Below are positions 38,354-47,126 of a stretch of 64,000 nucleotides of DNA, in pieces. Within the stretch, counting starts at the first letter, position 1. Every line of letters begins with the position of its first letter. Location of the stretch: NCBI RefSeq assembly GCF_026626705.1, contig NZ_JAPNKC010000001.1, positions 9,690,001 through 9,754,000 on the forward strand. The letters run 5' to 3'. Under the pieces are notes generated by a model, which saw nothing but the letters and a program-made list of their open reading frames with translations, was not told the DNA's origin and did not search any database. The translations under genes and the position numbers were made by a program. This stretch comes from Pyxidicoccus sp. MSG2 (GTDB taxonomy: Bacteria > Myxococcota > Myxococcia > Myxococcales > Myxococcaceae).

Positions 38354-38995
38354 ATGATTGGACGGGTGCAGGACCACCTGGAGGCCATCTACGGCTTCAC
38401 GTGCGAGGCGCGGGCGGAAGTCTTCGTCGTGGACACCGAGGCCGCGGTGCAGCTGGGCGGCACCGGGCGCTCCGAGGAGGAGCTGCTGGTCCACGAGGAC
38501 GGGGACGACCTGGAGCTGGCGCTGTACCTGTCCCCCGCGCTGCTGGACAGGCTGAAGCCCTACGCGTCCGGCCCGCTGGGGTACCTGCTCGACGGAGACC
38601 TGGACGGCTACTGCCAGGTGGCCGAGGGCGTCAGCCACTTCCTCTACGTGGCGCACACCGCGGCGCACGGGCGGACGGTGTCGCTGCTGGAGCTGGAGGC
38701 CCAGGCCGAGGTGGACAAGTTCGCCGTGTGCCTCCTGCACCGCTGGGGCGAGGGCGTGGGCGCCTGGGCGCAGGAGCTGCTCGGGCGCCTGTTCCAGCGG
38801 GTCTCCTACCGCGAGCGCCTGTCACCCCAGGAGCGGTGGCGCTACGAGGAGGCGAACCGGCTGTCGCGCCGCTTCTGCTCCCGGCTGATGGGGCACGTCA
38901 CCGGGCGGCGGTTGGATCGGCTCCTGGGGGACCTGCGCTACGCCTACCGGCTGGGGGCGGAGGCGAAGCTGCGTCATTTCGCGCACGGTGGATGA
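38354..38995 (+). CDS. Protein of unknown function, 213 aa, second gene of a two-gene unit
   Basis: A soluble protein without signal peptide. It begins IGRVQDHLEAIYGF and has acidic segments in the first half (SEEELLVHEDGDDLEL) and a basic, Arg-rich second half (RRFCSRLMGHVTGRRLDRLLGDLRYAYRLG). The motif GVSHFLYVAHTAA is notable but does not point to a family that I know. It is tightly linked to the previous gene, and the Nudix gene follows 36 bases later. Function is unknown; co-expression with the 37750 gene is likely. Confidence 0.7.
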   Translation: MIGRVQDHLEAIYGFTCEARAEVFVVDTEAAVQLGGTGRSEEELLVHEDGDDLELALYLSPALLDRLKPYASGPLGYLLDGDLDGYCQVAEGVSHFLYVAHTAAHGRTVSLLELEAQAEVDKFAVCLLHRWGEGVGAWAQELLGRLFQRVSYRERLSPQERWRYEEANRLSRRFCSRLMGHVTGRRLDRLLGDLRYAYRLGAEAKLRHFAHGG

Positions 38996-39031
38996 GCACC
39001 CGCCCGCCCGCTTCGGATAGGGTGGGTGGGT

Positions 39032-39514
39032 ATGCCACGCGAGGCGTCCGCAGGAGGGGTCGTCATCCGGGAGAGTGCCGGCACCTGGGAGGTGGCCGTC
39101 ATTCGTCCCCACGGGCGCCCGTTGTGGGCGCTGCCCAAGGGGCACGTGGACCCGGGGGAGAGCCCGGAGCAGACGGCGACCCGTGAGGTGCACGAGGAGA
39201 CGGGGCTCACCGTGACGCTCATCGCGCCGCTGGGGGAGATCCGCTACGTCTACCAGTTCCGGGGGCAGCGCATCTTCAAGCGCGTCCACTTCTTCCTCTT
39301 CCGCTACCAGGCGGGCGCGCTGGGGCCGCTGCCGGGGCCGCGCGTGGAGGTGGACGAGGTGCGCTGGGTGCCGGTGACGCAGCTGGTGCCGCTGCTCGGC
39401 TACAAGGGAGAGAAGGCCGTGGCGTCGCGCGCGGTGCGGTGGCTGCGCTCACAGGGCCTGCTCCCGGAGGCCGCCCCCGCTCCGGTCAGGATACCGGAGC
39501 CCGAGGGCGGCTGA
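39032..39514 (+). CDS. Nudix hydrolase
   Basis: A 160-residue enzyme with the Nudix box GHVDPGESPEQTATREVHEETGL, matching the metal-binding consensus Gx5Ex7REUxEExGU. It hydrolyses nucleoside diphosphates linked to another group; the substrate cannot be told from sequence. The ATG at 39032 (MPREASAGGVVIRE) fits the domain start. It is convergent with rpoZ, 12 bases apart. Confidence 0.9.
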   Translation: MPREASAGGVVIRESAGTWEVAVIRPHGRPLWALPKGHVDPGESPEQTATREVHEETGLTVTLIAPLGEIRYVYQFRGQRIFKRVHFFLFRYQAGALGPLPGPRVEVDEVRWVPVTQLVPLLGYKGEKAVASRAVRWLRSQGLLPEAAPAPVRIPEPEGG

Positions 39515-39526
39515 GCGTCGGGAGGC

Positions 39527-39763
39527 TCAGGGCTTCTCGGCGGGGGTGTACTTGCCGGACAGCGCCTCGCGCACGTCCCGGTCGAACTTCACGCGGCCGG
39601 TGGCCACCTCGCGCAGGGACAGCACGGGGGGCTTGTTCTTGGACGTCTCGATGATGGGACGCGCACCCGCCATCAGCTGACGCGCGCGCTTCGCCGCGAG
39701 CAGCACCAGCGCGAACCGGTTGTCGACGAGGGGGAGGCAGTCTTCGACTGTTACGCGAGCCAT
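39527..39763 (-). CDS. rpoZ: DNA-directed RNA polymerase omega subunit
   Basis: A 78-residue omega subunit. It shows the family core DCLPLVDNRFALVLLAAKRARQL, which wraps around the beta-prime C-terminus, and the following PVLSLREVATGRV segment. It helps assemble RNA polymerase and can form part of the ppGpp-binding site. AAGGA stands before the ATG and a promoter lies upstream. Confidence 0.93.
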   Translation of the reverse strand: MARVTVEDCLPLVDNRFALVLLAAKRARQLMAGARPIIETSKNKPPVLSLREVATGRVKFDRDVREALSGKYTPAEKP

Positions 39764-39805
39764 GGAACGTCCTTCGGATTTCGGTGGAGCTACAGGAAGC
39801 GTCGA

Positions 39806-39834
39806 AACCTAAAGAGCACCTCCCGTCGAGTCAA
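39806..39834 (-). promoter_or_regulatory. Sigma-70-like promoter of rpoZ
   Basis: On the minus strand TTGACT (39829-39834) and TAGGTT (39806-39811) are separated by 17 bases, about 43 bases before the rpoZ ATG. Confidence 0.7.
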
Positions 39835-40033
39835 GGAAGGACGCACGGGCAGGGCCGCCGGGCGGACAGGCGCCCCCACCCCGGGTGGGCGCTTCCGGGG
39901 ATAACCCGGGTTGGGGCGGACACGGGCTCCGACCCCTGCCCGCCCATCCACCTCCGCGCACACCGCGTAGTCCCTTTTGAAACACAGACACGCTCCGCAT
40001 GTCGCGGGCGGTGACACGAAAAGGGACACGACG

Positions 40034-40546
40034 ATGAGCAGCCATCACGACGAATACGCGGGCAGGGAGTCGGGCGGGGACATGGACATGCGCGACGAGT
40101 CACGGGCGGAGCAGCGGAGCTTCGCGCCGTTCGACGACGACCTGGAGGAGGCGAAGATCACCTGCCGCACGGGCAGCGCGCTGTCGGCCGAGCCCGACCT
40201 CGTCAGCAGCAAGATCCTCACGGTGCAGGGCACGCGGACCGCGCTGATCGACCTGCGGCTGGGCTCGAGGGTGACCTTCAACCCGGGCGCGGCCCCGCAG
40301 CTGTGCTCCATCAGCCCGGACGACGCCCAGCTCCTGCCGGGGCGCTACGTGAACCTGGCCAACGCCACCCGCGTGGCGCAGTTCCCCGGGCGGCTCCTGT
40401 TCCAACTGGACTTCCAGGACGGGCAGCGGCCCGGCACGCTGGCCTTCCGGCTCAAGTTCGAGGAGCAGCGCATCCAGCCCAAGCGCGCCGTCATCCTGGC
40501 GACGGTCGACCTGATTGCCCGCACGGTGATGCTGGCCCGCGGCTGA
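40034..40546 (+). CDS. Uncharacterised 170-aa protein
   Basis: A soluble protein. The first 45 residues are acidic and polar (MSSHHDEYAGRESGGDMDMRD). The rest is beta-rich (KILTVQGTRTALIDLRLGSRVTF, LLFQLDFQDGQRPGTLAFRLKFEEQRI). A PilZ-like barrel is conceivable but the RxxxR and (D/N)xSxxG motifs are missing, so I do not assign it. The ATG is preceded by AAGGGA. Function is unknown. Confidence 0.6.
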   Translation: MSSHHDEYAGRESGGDMDMRDESRAEQRSFAPFDDDLEEAKITCRTGSALSAEPDLVSSKILTVQGTRTALIDLRLGSRVTFNPGAAPQLCSISPDDAQLLPGRYVNLANATRVAQFPGRLLFQLDFQDGQRPGTLAFRLKFEEQRIQPKRAVILATVDLIARTVMLARG

Positions 40547-40562
40547 GCGCGGGCCCGTCGCC

Positions 40563-40922
40563 TCAGGTGTACCACCACGCCCAGAGGATGAGGACGCCCT
40601 GCAACGGCAGCCGCAGCCAGAGCAGCGCGCGGGAGATCTTCTTGAACCGCTCCGGGTTCATCGTCATGTAGAGGTTGGCGGGGAAGACGGCCACGAAGAG
40701 CGCGACGAGCCCCCACGCGGCGAGCTGGCGCGTCTGCGGCACCGCGAGCCCCACGCCCAGCAGCACCTCCGCCACGCCACTCAGGAACACGAGCGGCCCG
40801 TGCCACGGGAGGTACGGCGGCATCATGCGCAGGTAGAAGCGAGGGTTGCGGAAGTGGTTCACCCCCGCGGCCACCATGAACAGGGCGAGCAGGTACATCA
40901 GGACGAGCTTCACGGTTTCCAT
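40563..40922 (-). CDS. DoxX-like membrane protein
   Basis: A 119-residue integral membrane protein with four hydrophobic helices. The first, VLMYLLALFMVAAGVNHFRNP, contains the GxxHFxxP-type motif of DoxX-like proteins; LSGVAEVLLGVGL is also typical. The ATG at 40922 has GGAGG upstream but at long spacing; an ATG at 40949 would add nine residues. Members are linked to quinone or thiosulfate-related redox processes, but most are uncharacterised. It is convergent with the preceding 170-aa gene and lies just downstream of pgm on the same strand. Confidence 0.75.
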   Translation of the reverse strand: METVKLVLMYLLALFMVAAGVNHFRNPRFYLRMMPPYLPWHGPLVFLSGVAEVLLGVGLAVPQTRQLAAWGLVALFVAVFPANLYMTMNPERFKKISRALLWLRLPLQGVLILWAWWYT

Positions 40923-40988
40923 GCGGGGCGGGGACTCCTCCGGCGCCATGCAAGCGCGCGGAGGAGCCCGGGTCCAGCATTGCCTTCG

Positions 40989-42626
40989 CTACTTCCCGGC
41001 GAAGGCCGCGTCGACGATGGTCCTCGCCTCCTGGACGATGGACTGGAGGTGGGCGTCGCCGCGGAAGCTCTCCGCGTAGATCTTGTACACGTCCTCGGTG
41101 CCGGAGGGCCGGGCGGCGAACCAGCCGTTCTCCGTCACCACCTTCAGCCCGCCGATGTCCGCGTTGTTGCCGGGCGCGCGCGTGAGGCGCTGGAGGATGG
41201 GCTCGCCCGCGAGCGTGTCCGCCTTCACCGACTCCGGCGACAGCTTCTTGAGCGCCGCCTTCTGCGCGGGCGTGGCCGGCTGGTCGATGCGCGTGTAGTG
41301 CGGTGCGCCGAACCTGGCGGCCTGGGCCAGGTAGTGCTCGCCCGGGTCCTTGCCGGTGCACGCGAGAATCTCCACGGCCAGCAGGTCCATGATGATGCCG
41401 TCCTTGTCCGTGGTCCACACGCTGCCGTCGCGGCGGAGGAAGGACGCACCGGCGCTCTCCTCGCCGCCGAAGCCGAGCGAGCCGTCCAACAGCCCGTCCA
41501 CGAACCACTTGAAGCCCACCGGCACCTCGACGACGCGGAGGCCCCGCTCCTTTGCCACGCGGTCGATGAGGGCGCTGCTCACCAGCGTCTTGCCCACCGC
41601 GATGCCGGGCTTCCATTCGGGCCGTCTCTGGAAGAGGTAGGCGATGGCCACCGCGAGGTAATGGTTGGGGTTCATCAACCCCATGCTGCGCGTGACGATG
41701 CCGTGCCGGTCCGAGTCCGCGTCGTTGCCGAAGGCGATGTCGTACTGGTCCTTCAGCCGCACCAGGTTCGCCATGGCGTACGGCGACGAGCAGTCCATGC
41801 GGATCTTCCCGTCATGGTCCAGCGGCATGAAGCGGAACGTCGGGTCCACCGTGGGGTTGACCACGTGCAGGTTCAGCCCGTACCGCGTGGCGATGGGCTC
41901 CCAGTAGGCCACGTTGGAGCCGCCAAGCGGGTCCGCGCCAATGTGCAGCTTCGCGCCGCGCAGGGCCTCCATGTCCACGACGCTGCCCAGGTCCTCCACG
42001 TACGGGGTGATGAAGTCGTGCGGCTTCACCGTGGGCGCGGTGCGCGCCCGCTCGTACGGGGTGCGCTGCACGCCCGCGTTGCCGGCGGCCAGCAATTCAT
42101 TGGCGCGGCGCTCGACGCCGGCGGTGACATTCGTGTCCGCGGGGCCGCCGTTGGGCGGGTTGTATTTGATGCCGCCGTCCTCGGGCGGGTTGTGGGACGG
42201 GGTGATGACGATGCCGTCCGCGAGCCCGCTGGTGCGGCCCTTGTTGAACGTGAGGATGGCGTGGGAGATGACGGGCGTGGGCGTGGCGAGGTCACTGAAG
42301 CGCACCTGCACGCCGTTGGCGGCGAGCACCTCCAGTGCCGTGGCCTGTGCCGGGTCGGAGAGGGCGTGCGTGTCCTTGCCCAGGTACAGCGGCCCGTCGA
42401 TGCCCTGCTGCTTGCGGTACTCGCAGACGGCCTGCGTCACCGCGATGATGTGGGCCTCGTTGAAGCTGCGGCGCGCGGAGGAGCCGCGGTGGCCGGAGGT
42501 GCCGAAGGCGACGCGCTGCTCCGGCACATTCACGTCCGGGCGCTCCGCGTAGTACGCGGCGCGCAGCTTCTCGGGGTCGATGAGGAGTTCTACCGGTGGG
42601 GGCTTGCCAGCGAGAGGGTGGGCCAT
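40989..42626 (-). CDS. pgm: Alpha-D-glucose phosphoglucomutase
   Basis: A 545-residue enzyme that interconverts glucose 1-phosphate and glucose 6-phosphate. The phosphoserine loop is TPSHNPP with Ser144, the metal-binding loop is GNDADSDRHG, the sugar-binding loop is GGEESAGASFL, and the phosphate-binding loop is RPSGTEDVYK. Length equals that of the E. coli Pgm type. The ATG at 42626 begins MAHPLAGKPP. It supplies glucose 1-phosphate for polysaccharide and trehalose-type synthesis. Confidence 0.95.
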   Translation of the reverse strand: MAHPLAGKPPPVELLIDPEKLRAAYYAERPDVNVPEQRVAFGTSGHRGSSARRSFNEAHIIAVTQAVCEYRKQQGIDGPLYLGKDTHALSDPAQATALEVLAANGVQVRFSDLATPTPVISHAILTFNKGRTSGLADGIVITPSHNPPEDGGIKYNPPNGGPADTNVTAGVERRANELLAAGNAGVQRTPYERARTAPTVKPHDFITPYVEDLGSVVDMEALRGAKLHIGADPLGGSNVAYWEPIATRYGLNLHVVNPTVDPTFRFMPLDHDGKIRMDCSSPYAMANLVRLKDQYDIAFGNDADSDRHGIVTRSMGLMNPNHYLAVAIAYLFQRRPEWKPGIAVGKTLVSSALIDRVAKERGLRVVEVPVGFKWFVDGLLDGSLGFGGEESAGASFLRRDGSVWTTDKDGIIMDLLAVEILACTGKDPGEHYLAQAARFGAPHYTRIDQPATPAQKAALKKLSPESVKADTLAGEPILQRLTRAPGNNADIGGLKVVTENGWFAARPSGTEDVYKIYAESFRGDAHLQSIVQEARTIVDAAFAGK

Positions 42627-42796
42627 AGCGGCGCCACCATAGGCAGGCCGCACGCCGGATGGATCCCCCATGTTGCGGTACCTGTACGCCGGTACACCGT
42701 GGCGGGGGCCTTCAGGGCCGTGTCACACGCCACCCACGCCGTCGGGGCGCGGGAGGTGTGGACTCGCGAGCAGAAGCCAGACTCCGGAACGGGCCG

Positions 42797-44434
42797 TCAG
42801 CGCGCCTCGGCCGCACCGCTGGCTGTCGGCGGGGCTTCCTGGTCGGGGATGTAGAAGGCGCCGGAGCGCGCGGCGAGCGTGGCCGCGGTGATCAGGCCCA
42901 CCACCACCCCGAAGATGACGATGCCGGCCAGTGTCACCCAGTCGGAGACGGACGCGGGCTGGAGCATCGTGGACAGGGCCGCGCCGAAGTCGAAGCCCCC
43001 GGCGGGATTCGTGCGCACGGCCTGCATCGCGCCGAGCAGCGCTGTCGTCAGCCCACCCAGCACGATGCCCGCCACGCCCGACAGCACGGCCGTCGTCGTC
43101 AGGGCCCCACGGCTCATCGCCCGGGCGGCCGGACGGACCTGCGTCTCCACGTCGAAGTTGGGGTCCTTCACGCCGAGCGGCACGAAGCGCGAGAGCAGCA
43201 GCAGGCCGGGGATGCCCGCCACCATGGTGAGCCAGAAGAAGTTCTCCCAGCCCATGGCGTAGACGGCGAAGCCACTGATGGGCCCGGCCACCACGCGAGG
43301 GATGGAGAAGAGGCTGGAGAGCAGCGCGAACTGGGTGGCGGAGAAGCGCTTCTGCGTGAGCCGCAGCAGCAGCACGGAGAAGGCGCCGGTGCCCAGGCCC
43401 TGCGTCACCTGCTCGAAGCCGATGGCGGAGTACATGAGCACTTCATTGGGTGCCCCGGCGCGCGCCACGAGGACGTAGCCGATGTTGGAGACAATCTGCA
43501 CCACGCCGAACAGCCACAGCGCCCGGCCCAGGCCCAGCACCGTGGTCCACGCGCCGCCAATCAGCGTGCCGGCGATGGTGCCGAACAGGCCGATGGTGCC
43601 CAGTGCCACGCCGCGGTCGGTGGCGCTGTAGCCCATGTCCACCAGGAAGGGGCGCAGCAGCGAGCCGCCCAGGTTGTCCGCCAGTTTGTACGCGAAGACG
43701 AACGCCAGGATTTCCAGCGCCCGGTGCCGCTGCAGGAAGCCCACGAAGGGGTACCAGACGGCATCCTTGAGCGAGCGCGGCGGGGGGACGTGCTCCTCGG
43801 GCTCCGGGGCGAAGCGGGTGACGAACAGCAGCGGCACGTAGAGCAGCGCCAGTCCGATGACGACGATGCTCCACGAAATCCGTCCCGCCAGGGTGATGGC
43901 CGCGGAGCCGGCGATGAACATGGCCGCGCGGTACAGCGCCACGCGCGCGCCCACCGCCACGCCCTGCTCCTCCTTGCGCAGCACCTCCACCGAGTACGCG
44001 TCGATGGCGATGTCCTGCGTGGCCGCGGAGAACGCCACCGCCATGGCCAGCGCACCCACCACCCACGCAGCCTCTGGGTGACCGCCCACGCCCGCCAGCG
44101 CCAGCGTGGTGATGAAGAGGGCCACCTGCGCCAGCGCCATCCAGCCCCGCCGCCGTCCCCAGAAGGGCGGCACGTAGCGGTCCATGAGGGGCGACCAGAG
44201 GAACTTGAAGGACCAGGGCGCCTGCGCGAGCGTGACGAGCCCCACCACGCGGATGTCCACGCCGGCGCTGCGCAGCCAGTCGGGAATCGCAATCCAGACG
44301 AGGCCCAGGGGCAGACCCGAGGAGAACGAGAGCAGCGTCACCGCGGCCGTCCGCCAGGACGCCATCGCCAGGGCCAGGCTCTTCAGTGTCCCCGGACGCT
44401 GTGCGCGCTGCTCTGTCTTCTGCCCATCACTCAT
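42797..44434 (-). CDS. AmpG-like MFS transporter
   Basis: A 545-residue transporter with about 14 hydrophobic segments, two more than a standard 12-helix MFS protein, at the C-terminal end (about 430-530). The motif TQDIAIDAYSVEVL and the N-terminal SFSSGLPLGLVWIAIPDWLR match the AmpG muropeptide permease family, which brings cell-wall turnover products into the cytoplasm. Other solutes cannot be excluded. The ATG at 44434 was preferred to a GTG three codons upstream. No beta-lactamase gene is nearby. Confidence 0.8.
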   Translation of the reverse strand: MSDGQKTEQRAQRPGTLKSLALAMASWRTAAVTLLSFSSGLPLGLVWIAIPDWLRSAGVDIRVVGLVTLAQAPWSFKFLWSPLMDRYVPPFWGRRRGWMALAQVALFITTLALAGVGGHPEAAWVVGALAMAVAFSAATQDIAIDAYSVEVLRKEEQGVAVGARVALYRAAMFIAGSAAITLAGRISWSIVVIGLALLYVPLLFVTRFAPEPEEHVPPPRSLKDAVWYPFVGFLQRHRALEILAFVFAYKLADNLGGSLLRPFLVDMGYSATDRGVALGTIGLFGTIAGTLIGGAWTTVLGLGRALWLFGVVQIVSNIGYVLVARAGAPNEVLMYSAIGFEQVTQGLGTGAFSVLLLRLTQKRFSATQFALLSSLFSIPRVVAGPISGFAVYAMGWENFFWLTMVAGIPGLLLLSRFVPLGVKDPNFDVETQVRPAARAMSRGALTTTAVLSGVAGIVLGGLTTALLGAMQAVRTNPAGGFDFGAALSTMLQPASVSDWVTLAGIVIFGVVVGLITAATLAARSGAFYIPDQEAPPTASGAAEAR

Positions 44435-44559
44435 GGCGCGCACTATACCGAGTCGCCTCTGGCGCGAAGGGTTTCGTGTTCACCCTCGGCTGACGGGCTG
44501 CCAGCCTTCCAACATGCCCGGTCGCCGGAGCGGGGGAGCGGTCGGCCGGGCGCGCTCGG

Positions 44560-45519
44560 CTACTCGTCCAGCGCGGTGAAGTCCGGGCACGTCGTGCGCT
44601 CACCATCCGTCGGATTGAAGAAGTCCCAGCTGCGCGCGATGAAGGTGACGCGGCCCAGGGCGTTCCAGCACTCGGTGTACTTCGCGCCCTGGATGTCCCC
44701 GGCGAGCACCAGCAGCACGCCCATGCCCCGGCCGTCCGGCGCCCAGCGCGTGGTCAGCTCCACGTCCTCCAGCTTGCCCCCGACGACGAGGTCCGTGGAG
44801 GGGAGCCGGAACTTCATCTCCCCCAGGCCCCCCTCCGCCTCGCGGTAGGTGTAGCGCACGGCCTCCGTCAGGCCGCCCCGAGGGGTGAACTTCATCTCCA
44901 CCCGGGTGGGCAGGGCCTTCGTCTGATAGTCGATGTCCAGCCGGTCCAGCGTGACGAGCCCTCCCGCCGCGAAGTCCTCCTGCGCGGCCCGCTTCACGTC
45001 CAGGGACAGCGTGCCCACGCCCTTGCGGATGCCCGCGTCCGCCTGGAAGGCGCCCGTCAGGAAGGCCCACCACGCGGTGTCACCGGCGCCGGTGCGGCGG
45101 TACTCCAGCCGATAGTCGAAGCGCAGCTCCGCACGCTCCATCACGAAGCGCACGTCGAAGCCCGGGTGGTCCCTGTCCTTGAACGGGCCCCACACCCGGC
45201 GGTCCGGCTCGCGCGTGGTGGGTGACGTGGCGCGGATGTTCTCCAGCAGCGTCAGGAGTCCGTCCACCGCGGTGTTGAAGTCGCGCCCCGTGTCGTCCGT
45301 GTCCGAGGCGAGCTGGGACACCTCGCCCAGGTTCGCCACCAGTCCGTCCTTGTGCGTCGTCAGGCCGCCGCCCGAGCGCCCCTGGCTGCTCGCGGGCAGC
45401 TTCGCGGCCAGGTCCTCACGCTTGGGCAGCGCGTTGAGGAACTCGAGGTCGTCGTTGGAGAAGTCGCCGCCGCACGCGGCCGCCGCCAGGCACAGACAGG
45501 CCATCGCCAGGTGTCGCAT
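44560..45519 (-). CDS. Lipoprotein B of the ECF-caspase operon, similar to lipoprotein A
   Basis: A 319-residue lipoprotein (MRHLAMACLCLAAAAC, lipidated Cys16). AAGGAG stands six bases before the ATG at 45519; an ATG at 45534 overlapping the caspase stop as ATGA is also possible. The mature part starts GGDFSNDDLEFLNALPKREDL and has a VDGLLTLLENIRATSPT...RVWGPF block, an internal beta-rich core and a C-terminal TTRWAPDGRGMGVLLVLAGDIQGAKYTECWN segment. The same order of blocks occurs in the lipoprotein at 48467-49441, so the two are paralogues. It is the last gene of the operon. Function unknown; a signal-transmitting or target role at the outer membrane is inferred. Confidence 0.8.
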   Translation of the reverse strand: MRHLAMACLCLAAAACGGDFSNDDLEFLNALPKREDLAAKLPASSQGRSGGGLTTHKDGLVANLGEVSQLASDTDDTGRDFNTAVDGLLTLLENIRATSPTTREPDRRVWGPFKDRDHPGFDVRFVMERAELRFDYRLEYRRTGAGDTAWWAFLTGAFQADAGIRKGVGTLSLDVKRAAQEDFAAGGLVTLDRLDIDYQTKALPTRVEMKFTPRGGLTEAVRYTYREAEGGLGEMKFRLPSTDLVVGGKLEDVELTTRWAPDGRGMGVLLVLAGDIQGAKYTECWNALGRVTFIARSWDFFNPTDGERTTCPDFTALDE

Positions 45520-45530
45520 CGCGTGCTCCT

Positions 45531-47126
45531 TCATGGCTGGTAGGTGAGGAGCGCGCCCAGCTCCCAGTAGCCCAGCGAGCGCTGCTCATCGACGGTGTAT
45601 TGCAGGTAGTGGAGTCGGGCCTGGCCGGTGACGTACAGGCGCGGCAGCGGCTTCCAGCGCACCCCACCCACCACGCCCGGGGAGAACATGGCGAACTTCT
45701 GGTCCGGGAAGGCCTCGTCCTCGAAGTCGCGCCGCAGCATGAGGTACGCCAGCCGCCCGCCCACGAAGGGCGTCACGCTCGCGTGGGGCCACTCGGCGGT
45801 GAGCGTGGTGCCCAGGCTCGTCACCGAGTAGCGGTAGGCCGGCCCCGCCAGCGTGGGCAGCGCCAGCACCGCCTGCTTGCCGCCCACCGCCACGTCCACA
45901 CCCCACACCCAGTCGCGCCGGAAGTAGTCGTGCAGTTGCGCCTCCGCGCCCAGCAGGCCCACGGAGAGGAACAGCGTGTCGCGCGTGGGCGCGTCCAGGA
46001 AGGACTGCACCCCGCCGGAGAATCCCACCGTCCACCACGCGCCGCCGTCCCGCGCCGCGCCCTTCACCGGGTCGTCGGAGAAGGGCGCGTCGCGCAGCCG
46101 CGTCTCCTCCAGCACCGCCGCCCGCCCGCGCGGCACCTCCACCTCGCCGATGCGCAGGCGGTCCGGAAGGCGGCGCTTCACGCGGTACGTGCCCGGCGCC
46201 AGCGCCACGCGGCGCTCCACGTCCGCTGTCTTGTCCAGCTCCGCCACCACCATGCCGCCCGGGTCCACGAAGTAGTACGTGCCCGCGGGCGCGCCGCCCG
46301 GCACCAGCAGCCCCTCGCCGCTGGCGCGCAGGTCCGTCAGCACCAGGTCCCCGTTGCCGGCCAGGTCGTAGCTGAAGGTGGGGTGCTGCGGGCCCGCGGT
46401 GCTGGCCGCCGTGTCCGCCACCGTGCGCGCGTACGCATGCGAGTACGCCTCGAACAGCGTCACCCGTCCGTCGCCGCTGCGGTCCGCGTCGCCCAGGAGG
46501 CCACTGGCCAGGTGGTGCGAGAAGTAGCTGCCGCGCAGCGCGTCCGACTCCTGCGAGTCCTCGTCCGCCGAGCTGGAGGTGAGGATGACCAGGCCGCGCG
46601 CATCCCTCGCCGCGCCGGACTCGATTTCGAAGGCGGGCGCCCGCCGCGCGCCCTTGGTGCGCGTCAGCGCGCCGGAGCGGCACGAGTCCAGGATGGCGAT
46701 GCGGATGTCCACCGGGGCGTCCGCCAGCCGTCGCTTCAAATCCTCATAGGCCAGCCGCGAGTCGCCCAGCCGCAGCGAGCCGTCCTTCGCATGGCCCGAG
46801 TAGTAGACCATCAGCGCCGTACGCTCGCCCCGGGCCCGCGCCTCGCGCGCGCGTCCCTCCAGCTCCGTCAGCGCGGCGAGGAAGTCCCGCGAGTCCTCGT
46901 TGAGCAGCAGCTTCGCGTCCCCGGGCGCCACGCCGCCCAGCCGCTGCAGGAGCGCGTGCATCTTCCGCGCGTCGTCTCGGGCGAACTGCAGGGGGCGCGT
47001 TTCGCCGCCGCCCTCGTCGTTGCCGGCCACCAGCGCGAAGCGGTGCAGCACGTCCGCATGCGCGGCCGTGGCCACCAGGGCCAGCGACAGGGCCAGGGCA
47101 CGAAGAGAGGAGGGCAGGGCGCTCAT
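45531..47126 (-). CDS. Secreted caspase-like protease with predicted outer-membrane beta-barrel domain
   Basis: A 531-residue protein with a signal peptide (1-24, ending AAHAD). Residues 27-260 form a caspase/metacaspase-type C14 fold with His112 in YYSGHAKDG and Cys149 in LDSCRSGA, the catalytic dyad. An acidic calcium-loop-like stretch, DADRSGDGRVTLFEA (213-227), follows. Residues about 270-350 resemble a PEGA-like linker, and the C-terminal 170 residues (WWTVGFSGGVQSFLD..., ending in a hydrophobic aromatic residue-rich strand set, YWELGALLTYQP) have the alternating pattern of an outer-membrane beta-barrel. It is coupled by ATGA to the anti-sigma gene. A surface- or periplasm-facing protease anchored in the outer membrane is inferred. 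Confidence 0.85.
   Translation of the reverse strand: MSALPSSLRALALSLALVATAAHADVLHRFALVAGNDEGGGETRPLQFARDDARKMHALLQRLGGVAPGDAKLLLNEDSRDFLAALTELEGRAREARARGERTALMVYYSGHAKDGSLRLGDSRLAYEDLKRRLADAPVDIRIAILDSCRSGALTRTKGARRAPAFEIESGAARDARGLVILTSSSADEDSQESDALRGSYFSHHLASGLLGDADRSGDGRVTLFEAYSHAYARTVADTAASTAGPQHPTFSYDLAGNGDLVLTDLRASGEGLLVPGGAPAGTYYFVDPGGMVVAELDKTADVERRVALAPGTYRVKRRLPDRLRIGEVEVPRGRAAVLEETRLRDAPFSDDPVKGAARDGGAWWTVGFSGGVQSFLDAPTRDTLFLSVGLLGAEAQLHDYFRRDWVWGVDVAVGGKQAVLALPTLAGPAYRYSVTSLGTTLTAEWPHASVTPFVGGRLAYLMLRRDFEDEAFPDQKFAMFSPGVVGGVRWKPLPRLYVTGQARLHYLQYTVDEQRSLGYWELGALLTYQP

Noticed and set aside
40034..40546. PilZ domain in the 170-aa protein
   Set aside because: The c-di-GMP-binding RxxxR and (D/N)xSxxG motifs are not present.
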